DNA from: CANJIV01 sp046330225
GTDB lineage: Bacteria; Actinomycetota; Thermoleophilia; Solirubrobacterales; Solirubrobacteraceae
Assembly: GCA_046330225.1 (NCBI GenBank)
Contig: JAXLTD010000003.1
Coordinates: forward strand, 310,001 to 374,000
Reading direction: 5' to 3'
DNA length: 64,000 bases
Shown here: positions 43,962 through 51,693 of the stretch, piece by piece
How the letters are laid out: each line of letters opens with the position of its first letter
Position numbering within the stretch: position 1 is the stretch's first letter
Program-made: the position numbers and the translations under genes
Notes under the pieces: generated by a model
What the model was told of the DNA's origin: nothing
What the model saw: the letters and a program-made list of their open reading frames with translations, nothing else
Database searches by the model: none

Positions 43962-45755
43962 TCAGTCCTCCGTGGCCTCGGCGCCACCGAACCCGAGCGC
44001 GGCGGACGCGAACAGCCACGCCAGCGACAGGAACGAGAGGATCCCGATCACCGGGCGGACGATCTCCATCGCGGGAGAGAAGTCGTTGAAGTCGATGACC
44101 AGGTCGCCGTGAGCGAACGGGATCACGATCACCGGCGCCTCCCCGCCGCCAGTCCAGCCGCCGAGCGCGCCCAGGAGCCAGGCGAAGATCCCAAAGGGGA
44201 ACTTGCCGCCCACGTCGTGCTGCAGCGGCGTCAGGTCGATCGGCGGGACCGCCGGGCCGCAGCCGCCGGCGCCGACCCCCCCGCCGATCGGCTCCGGGGC
44301 CGTATCGGGATTCACGCGGACCGTGACGTTCTCGTCAGGGAACACCCGCGAGCCCGCAGCCGGCAGCGTAGTCGCGACTTCGTCGGGTCCCGCCGTGGGG
44401 TCGAGCGTGGCGTCGGTGAGCGTGACGACCGAGTGAACCGTCAGGCCGAGGGTGTCGAGGCGGGCCAGGTAGTGCGTGCGCGTCTCGCGGTCCAGGCGGG
44501 CCGGGACCAGCACGGGCAGCGGGTCAGGGTTGGTGTAGACATCGACGGTGTCATCGGGCAGGACGACCGAGCCGACCGCCGGCACCGTGCCGGTGACCTT
44601 GCCGGGCGACTTGGACAGGACCGCGGTGGCGCGCCCGAGGACGTGGTTGGTGATGGTTCCCAGGACGCCGAGCGCCTGCAGCGCGTCGCGGCACTCGATG
44701 AAGGTCAGGCCGTCACAGTCCGAGAGCGTGATCGTGTCCACGGTCGGGTCGGCGCCGTCACCGAAGCGGGACCCGAACCACTTCGCGAGCGTGGGGTTGG
44801 CGTTGAGAACGTCGGGGAGCGTGCTCGCGAGCGCGGAGCGCGATGGCATCGAGGCGGTGCCGATGTTGGTCCCGGAGTCGCCGGACGCCGGGCGCAGCGG
44901 CACGTCGAGGCCGGCGGCGAGCTTGGATTGCGCGAGCCAGTAGCCGCGCCGGACGATGGGCTCGTACTCGGACCAGGGCGGGTACGGGATCGAGCGGGCG
45001 TTGCAGCCGGGGTTGTAGCTCTCGGAGTCGATCGCGACCCCGACGCCCGGCCCGCTGGGCTGGTCGCAGGAGCCCTCGACACCGTTGGGCGCGTAGGCCT
45101 CGCTCGTGCGGTCGGAGTAGACGGGCGCGCCCTGATACCAGGTGTAGAGGAAGCCGGGCTCAGGGGCGATGACGGGGTGCGTCCCGCTCGGGTCCGAGAA
45201 CAGCGTGTCGCCCTTGTCGAAGGACTGCCAGCGCGGGTTGTTGCCATAGGTCGAGGCCTCGGGCGCGCTGGGCGTGTCGATGTGGAAGAACAGCTGGTTC
45301 AGCCCGTAGCCGATCAGGTAGCCGCCGACGAAGGCGCCCGCGGCGGCGTAGAGCGTCGGGATCTTGGGGAAGATGCCGGCGAGCCGACCGGCGCTCATGG
45401 TCTCGCCGGCCATCGACTCGGCGCCCGTGGTGCCGGCGGTCTGCGCGGCCTGGGAGGCGGCGTAGTCCTCGCCGGCCTGCGTGGCCCACCAGCTCGGCGT
45501 CTCGCCGACCGGCGGGGAGGCGTCCGGGGGGACGTAGTCGGGGAGGCCGGCGCCGCCGCGGCGGGCGTTCTCGAGGAACCAGTTGACCACCCGGGCGCCC
45601 TTGTCGGCGTCGGCGCAGCTCGGGCAGTGGGTCACGCCTTCCAGCGGCTCGGCGGCGGCATGATCGACGCCGACGACCAGGAGCAAGACGACGGAGAGAA
45701 GCAGCACCGATGCGCGCCCCGGCCCCCAGGTGAGGAGGGAGAGGCCGGGGCGCAC
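43962..45755 (-). CDS. Adsorption protein (gpIII-like) with PASTA-like repeats
   Basis: About 597 aa. Signal peptide (residues 1-35, VLLLSVVLLLVVGVDHAAA), a CPSC pair, a Gly/Ala hydrophobic segment (136-158), a large extracellular domain with paired cysteines (230, 251, 347, 355), then two beta repeats at about 352-410 and 414-483 ending AGSVVLPDDTVDVYTNP and AGSRVFPDENVTVRVNPD. These resemble PASTA domains. A glycine hinge and a C-terminal transmembrane anchor (566-590) follow. The layout equals gpIII: exported, receptor-binding, C-terminally anchored. GTG start 45755 is picked for the signal peptide; the RBS is weak. Confidence 0.8.
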   Translation of the reverse strand: MRPGLSLLTWGPGRASVLLLSVVLLLVVGVDHAAAEPLEGVTHCPSCADADKGARVVNWFLENARRGGAGLPDYVPPDASPPVGETPSWWATQAGEDYAASQAAQTAGTTGAESMAGETMSAGRLAGIFPKIPTLYAAAGAFVGGYLIGYGLNQLFFHIDTPSAPEASTYGNNPRWQSFDKGDTLFSDPSGTHPVIAPEPGFLYTWYQGAPVYSDRTSEAYAPNGVEGSCDQPSGPGVGVAIDSESYNPGCNARSIPYPPWSEYEPIVRRGYWLAQSKLAAGLDVPLRPASGDSGTNIGTASMPSRSALASTLPDVLNANPTLAKWFGSRFGDGADPTVDTITLSDCDGLTFIECRDALQALGVLGTITNHVLGRATAVLSKSPGKVTGTVPAVGSVVLPDDTVDVYTNPDPLPVLVPARLDRETRTHYLARLDTLGLTVHSVVTLTDATLDPTAGPDEVATTLPAAGSRVFPDENVTVRVNPDTAPEPIGGGVGAGGCGPAVPPIDLTPLQHDVGGKFPFGIFAWLLGALGGWTGGGEAPVIVIPFAHGDLVIDFNDFSPAMEIVRPVIGILSFLSLAWLFASAALGFGGAEATED

Positions 45756-45793
45756 AGAGCGGCTGGCCGCCGAGAACTTCGACGGCCTCTCGC

Positions 45794-46006
45794 TTACGCG
45801 CGGAGGATGCGACGCACCACCTTGTAGGCGAGGATCACGCCGACGAACAGGCCGACGGCGGCGAGCGCGACCGGCACGGCGGCCGTCAGCTCGGCGGAGA
45901 ACCCGTCCGTCAGGGACGAGTAGTCCTGGGCGGCTGCGAAGGCCCCCTGCGCCATCGAGACGCAGGCGACGACCGTCAGCCCCAGGACGGAGAGAGCGCG
46001 CTTCAT
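45794..46006 (-). CDS. Major coat protein (gpVIII-like)
   Basis: 70 aa. A signal peptide of ~25 residues (MKRALSVLGLTVVACVSMAQGAFA) precedes a mature protein of ~45 residues. The mature part has an amphipathic acidic start (AQDYSSLTDGFSAEL), one transmembrane helix (about 43-61) and a basic C-terminus (YKVVRRILRA) that would face the ssDNA. This is the classic filamentous-phage coat design. A strong GGAAGGAGA RBS precedes the ATG, as expected for the most expressed phage gene. Confidence 0.88.
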   Translation of the reverse strand: MKRALSVLGLTVVACVSMAQGAFAAAQDYSSLTDGFSAELTAAVPVALAAVGLFVGVILAYKVVRRILRA

Positions 46007-46054
46007 AGCGTGTCTCCTTCCAGTCGGGGCGGTTGTTGTCAGGAGCCCCGCGCA

Positions 46055-46197
46055 TCACGCCCCGAGGATGCGCCGGACGAGGGAGGCCGCCCCGAGGAGC
46101 GCCGCGACGATCAGCGCCACGGAGAGGCCAAGCTGGACGCCGCCGATGAACGCATCTACGTCCGGGGCGGCGGTGAAGGCGGCGAGGCACGCGGCAT
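46055..46197 (-). CDS. Small membrane protein (minor coat candidate), start disturbed
   Basis: The frame ending at 46055 encodes AFIGGVQLGLSVALIVAALL then GAASLVRRILGA: one transmembrane helix with a basic C-terminus very like the neighbouring coat protein. No start codon exists in this frame nearby; an ATG at 46197 lies one frame off, so a one-base indel is likely just after it. The mature part would be ~45 aa. Candidate gpVII/gpIX or second coat protein. Confidence 0.5.
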
Positions 46198-46734
46198 CAC
46201 CAGCCGGTAGAGCGCAAACGAACCCAGCAGCGACGCCACCAGGCCGATGACGAACCAAAGATCCGTATGCAGGCCGACCCGACATCGGTGGTCGCGGCGA
46301 CCGCCGCCTGGCGTCCGGCGGATTGTCGAGCGTCGCGTGAATCGCAGCGCCATCGGTGCCCGCCATCACGTCCGACGCGCGGTTCGCGAGATCAGACACG
46401 TTGGCATCAACGTCGTGGCCGACGCCGACGACGTCGATGCGCCGCAGCCTCGACGTTGGCCGCCGTCGCATTGCCCGCGTCCAGGCGCGCGACCACGGCG
46501 GCGCACGCCGCGGCGAGGTCGACCGCAGGTCGCGCGTCTCCGCGACAACCGGGTCGGTCCCGCCGTAGGCCGCCGGGCTCGCCGGGCAGGCCGGCGGGTC
46601 GGCTAGCGCGGGAGCAGGCACGACGGATCCGGCCCACCAGCAGCCGACGAAAGCCCCGAGAGCGACAGCAGCAGACCGAAGGCGGCGGCGAGGCCCCCCA
46701 CAGCCTGCGGCCCCAGCGCGATCGCGCGAGCCAT
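46156..46734 (-). pseudogene. Exported/bitopic phage protein, several frameshifts
   Basis: It starts MARAIALGPQAVGGLAAAFG four bases after the Zn-protein stop. Sense sequence then moves between frames: GAFVGCWWAGSVVPAPALADPPACPA (signal-peptide end), AVDLAAACAAVVARLDAGNATAANVEA, IDVVGVGHDVDANVSDLANR and MAGTDGAAIHATLDNPPDA (helical), then DLWFVIGLVASLLGSFALYRLV (transmembrane), ending at 46156. This looks like a secreted coiled-coil protein with a C-terminal anchor. At least three single-base shifts are needed, so the reconstruction is tentative. Confidence 0.5.
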
Positions 46735-46738
46735 CGCG

Positions 46739-46945
46739 TCACGCGAACCCGCCGCCGCCACATGCACGGCAGGCCTTCCCCGCCAGCGACGCCGCCTCGC
46801 CGGCGTGAGCAGCCCCGGATCCCGCGCCGATCTCATCCTCGCGCCGCCCCGAGCCCCCGCACACCTTGCACCGCCGAAGCGGCGGCGAGCCCGACGGCCA
46901 GAGCCGCAAGCCCACCTGCGCCGTGCCCTGCCGGCGAGCGCGCAT
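46739..46945 (-). CDS. Small protein with two DnaJ-type CxxCxGxG motifs
   Basis: 68 aa. Two zinc-ligand pairs CKVCGGSG (about 26-33) and CRACGGGG (about 59-66) flank a helical linker, like half of a DnaJ zinc-finger domain. The ATG overlaps the stop of the upstream ssDNA-binding candidate (ATGA), so the two are coupled. Such motifs occur in small phage proteins; function unknown. Confidence 0.65.
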   Translation of the reverse strand: MRARRQGTAQVGLRLWPSGSPPLRRCKVCGGSGRREDEIGAGSGAAHAGEAASLAGKACRACGGGGFA

Positions 46946-47277
46946 CAGGCCACCTTCGCGACCGGCGCGGCCCCCGCCTTCACCAGCTCGGCCACGCGCA
47001 AGCGGAAGTACGAGTCCCGATCCGACCCGCGCTCCTGCAGGATCGCCTCACCGGCGATCCGCACCCTGTCGCCCGGCTTGAGCGCGGACCAATCGAGCGC
47101 CGTGTTGGCGTCGATCTGGCCGGAGCCGATCTCGATGTAGGTGGGCTCGCCGTCGGCCCACACGTGCTCGAACGTCAACCGCGGCGGAACGGCGATCGTG
47201 CGCCCCTCGCGCACGAACTCCGACGCCGCGCGGGCGCCACGGTACTCACAGACGACGTCAACAGGGAGACGCTGCAT
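46945..47277 (-). CDS. Candidate phage ssDNA-binding protein (gpV-like)
   Basis: 110 aa, beta-rich: MQRLPVDVVCEYRG, RTIAVPPRLTFEHVW, YIEIGSGQID and DRVRIAGEAILQERG suggest a small OB-like barrel, ending in a helix AELVKAG. It is the first gene of the phage operon, the usual place for gpV, which coats phage ssDNA and represses Rep translation. The assignment rests on position, size and fold impression, not on a conserved motif. A GGAGG lies ~11 nt before the ATG. Confidence 0.55.
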   Translation of the reverse strand: MQRLPVDVVCEYRGARAASEFVREGRTIAVPPRLTFEHVWADGEPTYIEIGSGQIDANTALDWSALKPGDRVRIAGEAILQERGSDRDSYFRLRVAELVKAGAAPVAKVA

Positions 47278-47390
47278 GGCAGGCCAGACCTCCAAATCGC
47301 TATGGAGGAAAGCCCAACGACCAGGCGCCCGCGCGGAGCGGACGGCAAGCGCCGCACCAAACGGGCACGGCAGAACAGCGGACCATCAAG

Positions 47391-47494
47391 CCTTCCTAGG
47401 GGCATGGCGGAATCCTATGCACACGCGCCGGCGGAAAGCAAGCAGGCGCGCCGCCGGTGAAGCCCCTAGGAAGGTCTGCCGGCGGCGCGCCCTG
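47391..47494. repeat. Nested, competing inverted repeats at the element's right end
   Basis: CCTTCCTAGGGGC (47391-47403) pairs perfectly with GCCCCTAGGAAGG (47462-47474). A second pair, CAGGCGCGCCGCCGG (47443-47457) and CCGGCGGCGCGCCCTG (47479-47494, one bulge), encloses the right arm of the first, so the two stems cannot form together. The position just upstream of the phage operon suits a packaging signal or replication origin. Confidence 0.6.
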
Positions 47495-47504
47495 CGCCCA
47501 GTCT

Positions 47505-47532
47505 ACGACACGTCGCGGGCATTATCGAGCGG
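47505..47532. other. Right attachment site, half dif-like
   Basis: Core CGGGCA (47516-47521) and right arm TTATCGAGCGG (47522-47532) repeat the left-end core and inner arm. The left arm ACGACACGTCG (47505-47515) is poor. Pairing the good left arm of the 41402 site with this right arm rebuilds a full dif-like site, as expected after Xer integration. From 47533 to 47709 no gene is seen. Confidence 0.65.
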
Positions 47533-47709
47533 AGATTCGGAGAGCCTGGCGCGTCCGCGACCGCCTCGGCTGCCTCGGACCGCCTCCGATCTCCTTTCCG
47601 TAGTTCCCCGCAGCCTCCCGCCCAGGCGGAGCGTTTTGCGTCGTTCCGGGTTAGAGTTGTGACCGTCCGGTTACCGGACTTCGGCGCGCAAGGAGGCTCC
47701 GACCGACAC

Positions 47710-48978
47710 ATGTCCGATTCCGGGCAGCTTCAGACATCAGCCGTATCCGAGCCCGCGGCCGCACAGTCCCCGTGGCGGCGCTGGTCAGCGGAGCCGGGCT
47801 GCGACGCCGCTGATGCAATCGCCGCGGCCCCGCGCCTGCCGCTCCACGTCGTCTCGGTGCAGACGACCGCCGAGCGCGGCGGCGCCGAGTACGCCAACGT
47901 CGACATGCTGGACGCGCTGGCCGACCGCGGCGCCCAGGCCACGCTCCTCACGAACCTCCCCGATTTGGCAGACGGCACCGGCGTGACCGTGCGGCCAATC
48001 GACCTCGGGCCGAAGCTGGGCCGCCGCTCACTCGCCCGGGTCGCCGCGGGCATGCTGCCGTGGACGGTGCGGCTGCGCCGCGCCCTCCGGCGCGAGGCCG
48101 CCGCGGCGCCGATCGACTGCACGCTCCTTCATTTCAAGAAGGAGCAGTTCATGACGCCCCTGCTGTCACGCCGCGTGGCGGGCCGGATCGTCTGGGCCGA
48201 ATGGGGTCCGCTGCCCGGGCCGCTGACCCGCGCGCCCTTCCGCCAGATCTACCGTCTCGCCGCCCGCAGCGCCGATCACATCCTGGCGGTGTCCCAGAAC
48301 ACCGCTGACTCGCTCCATGCGATCGGGATTCCCGCCGACCGCATCACCGTCGTGCCTCCGGTCGTTCCCGCCCACCGGCTGCGGTTCGATCCGCTCAAGC
48401 GGGCCCGGCAGCGCGCCGAGTGGGGCGCGAGCGACGGCACCTTCGTCATCGGCTGCGTGTCGCGCCTCTCGAACTCCAAGCGGGTCGACGTGCTGATCGA
48501 CGCGCTGGACCACCTCGATGGCGACGTGCTCGTCGTGGTGGGCGGAAGCGGCGAGGCGCTGCCGCGCCTGCAGGCCGCCGCCGCCGCGCACCCGGGCCGG
48601 GTGCGCTTCGAGCCCTCGGTGCGCGGGCGCGTCGTCGAGGTCCTGTCAGCCTGCGACGTGCAGGTCTTCGCTCCCCAGCCGCAGGAAGGGCTGCCCCGGT
48701 CGCTGGCACTCGGGATGCTGATGGAGCGCCCCATCGTGGCGACCGCCGACAACGGGACCGCCGGGCTCCTGGCGCCCGAAGCCATCGTGTCGCCTGCCCA
48801 CGACCCGGCAGCTCTCGCCCGCACGCTGGACGCCTACCGCGCCGACCCGGCGCGCCGGCGGCGGGAAGGAGCGGCCTTGCGGCGCCGGGCGCTCGAGCGA
48901 TTCGATCCGGACACCACCGTGGCGACGATCACCCGGGGCCTCACCGGCTCATCCGCGGTCGCGCGAGCCGGCGCCTGA
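47710..48978 (+). CDS. Glycosyltransferase family 4-type protein
   Basis: About 422 aa, GT-B fold. The N-domain has LHVVSVQTTAERGGAEYANVDMLDAL with the usual GG(A)E acceptor-side loop. The C-domain has FVIGCVSRLSNSKRVDVLIDAL, VVGGSGEALPRLQ and QPQEGLPRSLALGMLMERPIVAT, where the E-x7-E region is partly altered. It is cytosolic or peripheral and probably builds a surface glycan. ATG 47710 is chosen with AAGGAGG 13 nt upstream; GTG 47659 is possible. The gene lies directly beside the phage attachment site but is intact. Confidence 0.87.
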   Translation: MSDSGQLQTSAVSEPAAAQSPWRRWSAEPGCDAADAIAAAPRLPLHVVSVQTTAERGGAEYANVDMLDALADRGAQATLLTNLPDLADGTGVTVRPIDLGPKLGRRSLARVAAGMLPWTVRLRRALRREAAAAPIDCTLLHFKKEQFMTPLLSRRVAGRIVWAEWGPLPGPLTRAPFRQIYRLAARSADHILAVSQNTADSLHAIGIPADRITVVPPVVPAHRLRFDPLKRARQRAEWGASDGTFVIGCVSRLSNSKRVDVLIDALDHLDGDVLVVVGGSGEALPRLQAAAAAHPGRVRFEPSVRGRVVEVLSACDVQVFAPQPQEGLPRSLALGMLMERPIVATADNGTAGLLAPEAIVSPAHDPAALARTLDAYRADPARRRREGAALRRRALERFDPDTTVATITRGLTGSSAVARAGA

Positions 48979-49189
48979 GCGGCCGGGCCCCGAGCGAGGC
49001 GGTCGGCGGCGCTCGGACGCCGTGCGGGCCACGCCGCCTCCGTGCGCTGCGGCGATTGCCGCCCGCCGATCAAGTCCGTGCCCCGGGTGCCGATAGCGGG
49101 AGCAGTGCCCTCCCCCCTGCCTGTCCGTCCTCGCCGCACCCCGGCATCCGCGGAGGCCGGCCGGGCCGCGAGTAGCATCGGGAGCATCG

Positions 49190-49399
49190 ATGGAACGCCG
49201 CCGGCTCCTCATCTACGCGATCGTGGTCGTCGATCTCGTCGTGGCCGGGACGGTGCTGCTCCTGCTCATCGGGGATACGAAGGTCGGGCTGGGCGTCGGC
49301 ATCTTCCTGATCGGCGCTGCCTTCATCGTCGCCGTGGCGCTCGTCTTCTACGAAGTCGGGCGCAGCGAGGACCGCGCGCGCGAGCGCGGCGAGACCTAG
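49190..49399 (+). CDS. Small two-TM membrane protein
   Basis: 69 aa. Transmembrane segments are at about 5-26 (LLIYAIVVVDLVVAGTVLLLLI) and 32-54 (VGLGVGIFLIGAAFIVAVALVF), with a charged tail EVGRSEDRARERGET. It is a typical uncharacterised actinobacterial membrane peptide. Bases 48979-49189 before it hold no gene. It lies 80 bp upstream of the MMPL transporter and could be expressed with it. Confidence 0.7.
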   Translation: MERRRLLIYAIVVVDLVVAGTVLLLLIGDTKVGLGVGIFLIGAAFIVAVALVFYEVGRSEDRARERGET

Positions 49400-49479
49400 C
49401 CGGGAGCCGCCGACCGGGCCGCTAGCCTCCGCGGACGGCGGGGCGCTTCTGCCTGCCCGCCCGCTTCGCTCTCGTCACC

Positions 49480-51693
49480 ATGCGCCTGCTCGCCCGCACC
49501 GTCTCCGGCCGCCGCTCGAAGTGGCTTGTCCTCGTTGCCTGGCTCGTGCTCGTCGCCGTGGCCGCGCCGCTGGGCTCGAAGCTCGGGACCGTCACCGACG
49601 ACCAGACCGAGAGCTTCCTGCCCAAGAACGCCGAGTCCACGAAGGTCGTCGAGCTTCAGAAGCAGTTCGCCGGCGGGCAGACGGCCGCCGGCCTGGTCGT
49701 GTACCGCCGCGCCGGCGGCCTGAACACCGCGGACAAGGCCCGCATCCGCCGGGACGCGCGCACGGCCCAGCGCGTCATGCCGGTGATCGGCAGGCCGGTG
49801 GTGCCGTTCGCGCCGGGCGCGCCGCGCGGGCTCGTCTCGGCGGACGGCACGGTCGCCTACATGGCCTTCAGCGTCCCCGCCGACAACGACAAGCTGGCCG
49901 ACTGGGGCAAGGCGTTCCGCAAGGCCATCGGCAGCGAGAACGCCGACGGCGCCACCGCGACGCCGGGACTGCACGTGTACCTCACCGGCAACGTGGGCTT
50001 CAACACCGACTCGCAGGAAGTGTTCGGATCGATCGACTCCACGCTGCTGATCGTGACCGCGCTCCTGGTGCTCGTGCTCCTCGGCGCGATCTACCGCTCT
50101 CCGCTGATCGCATTGGTCCCCCTGCTCGTCGTCGGGATCGCCTACACGCTCGCCCAGGGACTCGTCTACCTCTACGCCAAGTCGGGCGCGACGGTGTCGA
50201 ACAACGGCACCACCATCCTCGTCGTGCTCATGTTCGGCGTGGGAACCGACTACTGCCTGCTCCTCGTGTCCCGCTACCGCGAGGAGCTGCGCCTCCACGA
50301 GGACAAGCACGCGGCGATGGCCCGGGCCGTCGAGCGGGCGGGGCCGGCGATCCTGGCCAGCGGCTTGACGGTGGCGGCGGCGATGCTCGTGCTGCTCGTC
50401 GCCGAGACCGGCTCGGTGCATTCGCTGGGTCCGGTTGCCGCGCTCGGCGTGCTCTCGGCGCTGCTGGCCGGCCTGACGCTGCTGCCGGCCCTGCTCACGA
50501 TCCTCGGCCGCCGCGGCTTTTGGCCGCGCCGGCGCCTCATCGCCTATGCGCCGGACGCGCCGCCGCCGCACCAGAGCGGCTGGTGGCGCCGGGTGGGCCA
50601 GCTCGTGCAGGATCGGGCCGGGCTGGCCCTGAGCGTGACCGTCGTGCTCTTCGTGATCGGCGGCGTGGGCCTCCTCTCCTACAAGGAGGACTACAGCACC
50701 ACCACGTTCTTCAAGAAGCCGACGCAGGCCGTCGAGGGCTTCAAGGTGCTCGAGCGCTCGTTCCCGGCCGGCACGCTCGCCCCCAGCACGATGCTCGTGC
50801 AGCGCGACAACGGCCCGGTCCGGCCCGCCGACCTGGCTGCCGCCCGTGCCCGCCTCATCAAGGTCAAGGACGTCGCCGCGGTCGTGCCGACCGGCCAGCG
50901 GTCCCGGGACGGGCGGATCGGCGCGCTGGACATCATCCTGGCCAGCGACCCGTACCAAGCGACGGCCCTGGACGTGGTCCCGCGCATGCGCGCCGCCGTG
51001 GCGGATCTCGGCCCCGGCGTCACGGCCCTCATCGGCGGCGGGAGCGCGATCCAGTACGACTACGACCAGTCGACCACGCGTGACCTCAAGCTCATCGTCC
51101 CGCTCGCGCTGGCGGTGATCGCGCTGATCCTGGCGCTCCTGCTCGAGTCGATTCTCGCGCCCCTGGTCCTGATCGCCACGGTCATCCTGTCGTTCTTCGG
51201 GACGATGGGCCTGTCGCTGCTCATCATCCGCTACCTGGTCGGCGACGCCGGCGTGGACAACTCGCTGCCCACCTATGCGTTCATCTTCCTCGTGGCGCTC
51301 GGCGTCGACTACACGATCTTCCTCATGAGCCGCGTGCGCGAGGAGTCGCGCAAGCACGGCACCAAGGAGGGCATGCTCATCGCCCTCGGCGCCACGGGGC
51401 CGGTGATCACCAGCGCCGGCATCATCCTGGCCGGCACGTTCGCCGTGCTGATGACGCTCCCGGTCACGTTCACCTTCGATCTCGGGCTCATCGTCGCCCT
51501 GGGGATCCTGCTCGACACCTTCGTCGTGCGCACCATCATGCTGCCGGCCGCCGTCGAGCTGATCGGCGACCGGATCTGGTGGCCGTCGACGGCGAAGGGC
51601 GGCAGGCACGTCATGGGCCGGCACCGCGACGGCACGGAGCCCGCGGCCGCGGCGGACCCCGAGCCCGAGCCTGCCGGCCCGGCTGCGGACTAG
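49480..51693 (+). CDS. MMPL/RND-family transporter
   Basis: 737 aa, 12 predicted transmembrane helices in two halves. The first helix (SKWLVLVAWLVLVAVAAPLG) leads to a periplasmic porter loop (60-185), then helices including VLMFGVGTDYCLLLVSRYREEL, whose Gly/Asp-Tyr pair matches the proton-relay motif of MMPL proteins. The repeat in the second half is VALGVDYTIFLMSRVREES. Such transporters export lipids or siderophores, or confer resistance, using the proton gradient. Its tail overlaps the FTR1 gene by 4 bp on the other strand. Confidence 0.94.
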   Translation: MRLLARTVSGRRSKWLVLVAWLVLVAVAAPLGSKLGTVTDDQTESFLPKNAESTKVVELQKQFAGGQTAAGLVVYRRAGGLNTADKARIRRDARTAQRVMPVIGRPVVPFAPGAPRGLVSADGTVAYMAFSVPADNDKLADWGKAFRKAIGSENADGATATPGLHVYLTGNVGFNTDSQEVFGSIDSTLLIVTALLVLVLLGAIYRSPLIALVPLLVVGIAYTLAQGLVYLYAKSGATVSNNGTTILVVLMFGVGTDYCLLLVSRYREELRLHEDKHAAMARAVERAGPAILASGLTVAAAMLVLLVAETGSVHSLGPVAALGVLSALLAGLTLLPALLTILGRRGFWPRRRLIAYAPDAPPPHQSGWWRRVGQLVQDRAGLALSVTVVLFVIGGVGLLSYKEDYSTTTFFKKPTQAVEGFKVLERSFPAGTLAPSTMLVQRDNGPVRPADLAAARARLIKVKDVAAVVPTGQRSRDGRIGALDIILASDPYQATALDVVPRMRAAVADLGPGVTALIGGGSAIQYDYDQSTTRDLKLIVPLALAVIALILALLLESILAPLVLIATVILSFFGTMGLSLLIIRYLVGDAGVDNSLPTYAFIFLVALGVDYTIFLMSRVREESRKHGTKEGMLIALGATGPVITSAGIILAGTFAVLMTLPVTFTFDLGLIVALGILLDTFVVRTIMLPAAVELIGDRIWWPSTAKGGRHVMGRHRDGTEPAAAADPEPEPAGPAAD

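Larger units (their letters stand above)
41402..47532 (-). mobile_element. Inovirus-like (filamentous phage) provirus
   Basis: A ~6.1-kb block whose gene order on the minus strand follows filamentous phages: ssDNA-binding candidate, small Zn protein, minor membrane proteins, 70-aa major coat protein, large adsorption protein, 99-aa gpVI-like protein, Zot/gpI ATPase, HUH Rep, small Zn protein. It is bounded by a 12-bp direct repeat CGGGCATTATCG (41413-41424, 47516-47527) inside dif-like sites. It carries no integrase, as expected for phages that borrow host XerCD. Two genes are frameshifted. Confidence 0.88.

Noticed and set aside
47302..47460. 52-aa basic plus-strand reading at the right end of the provirus
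   Set aside because: It overlaps the competing inverted repeats, has no RBS and no similarity; it is more likely structural non-coding DNA.
41402..47532. Interpretation of the element as a conjugative plasmid or satellite
   Set aside because: No relaxase, type IV secretion or toxin gene is present; the coat, gpIII-like and Zot genes fit a filamentous phage, and the HUH protein fits a phage Rep.
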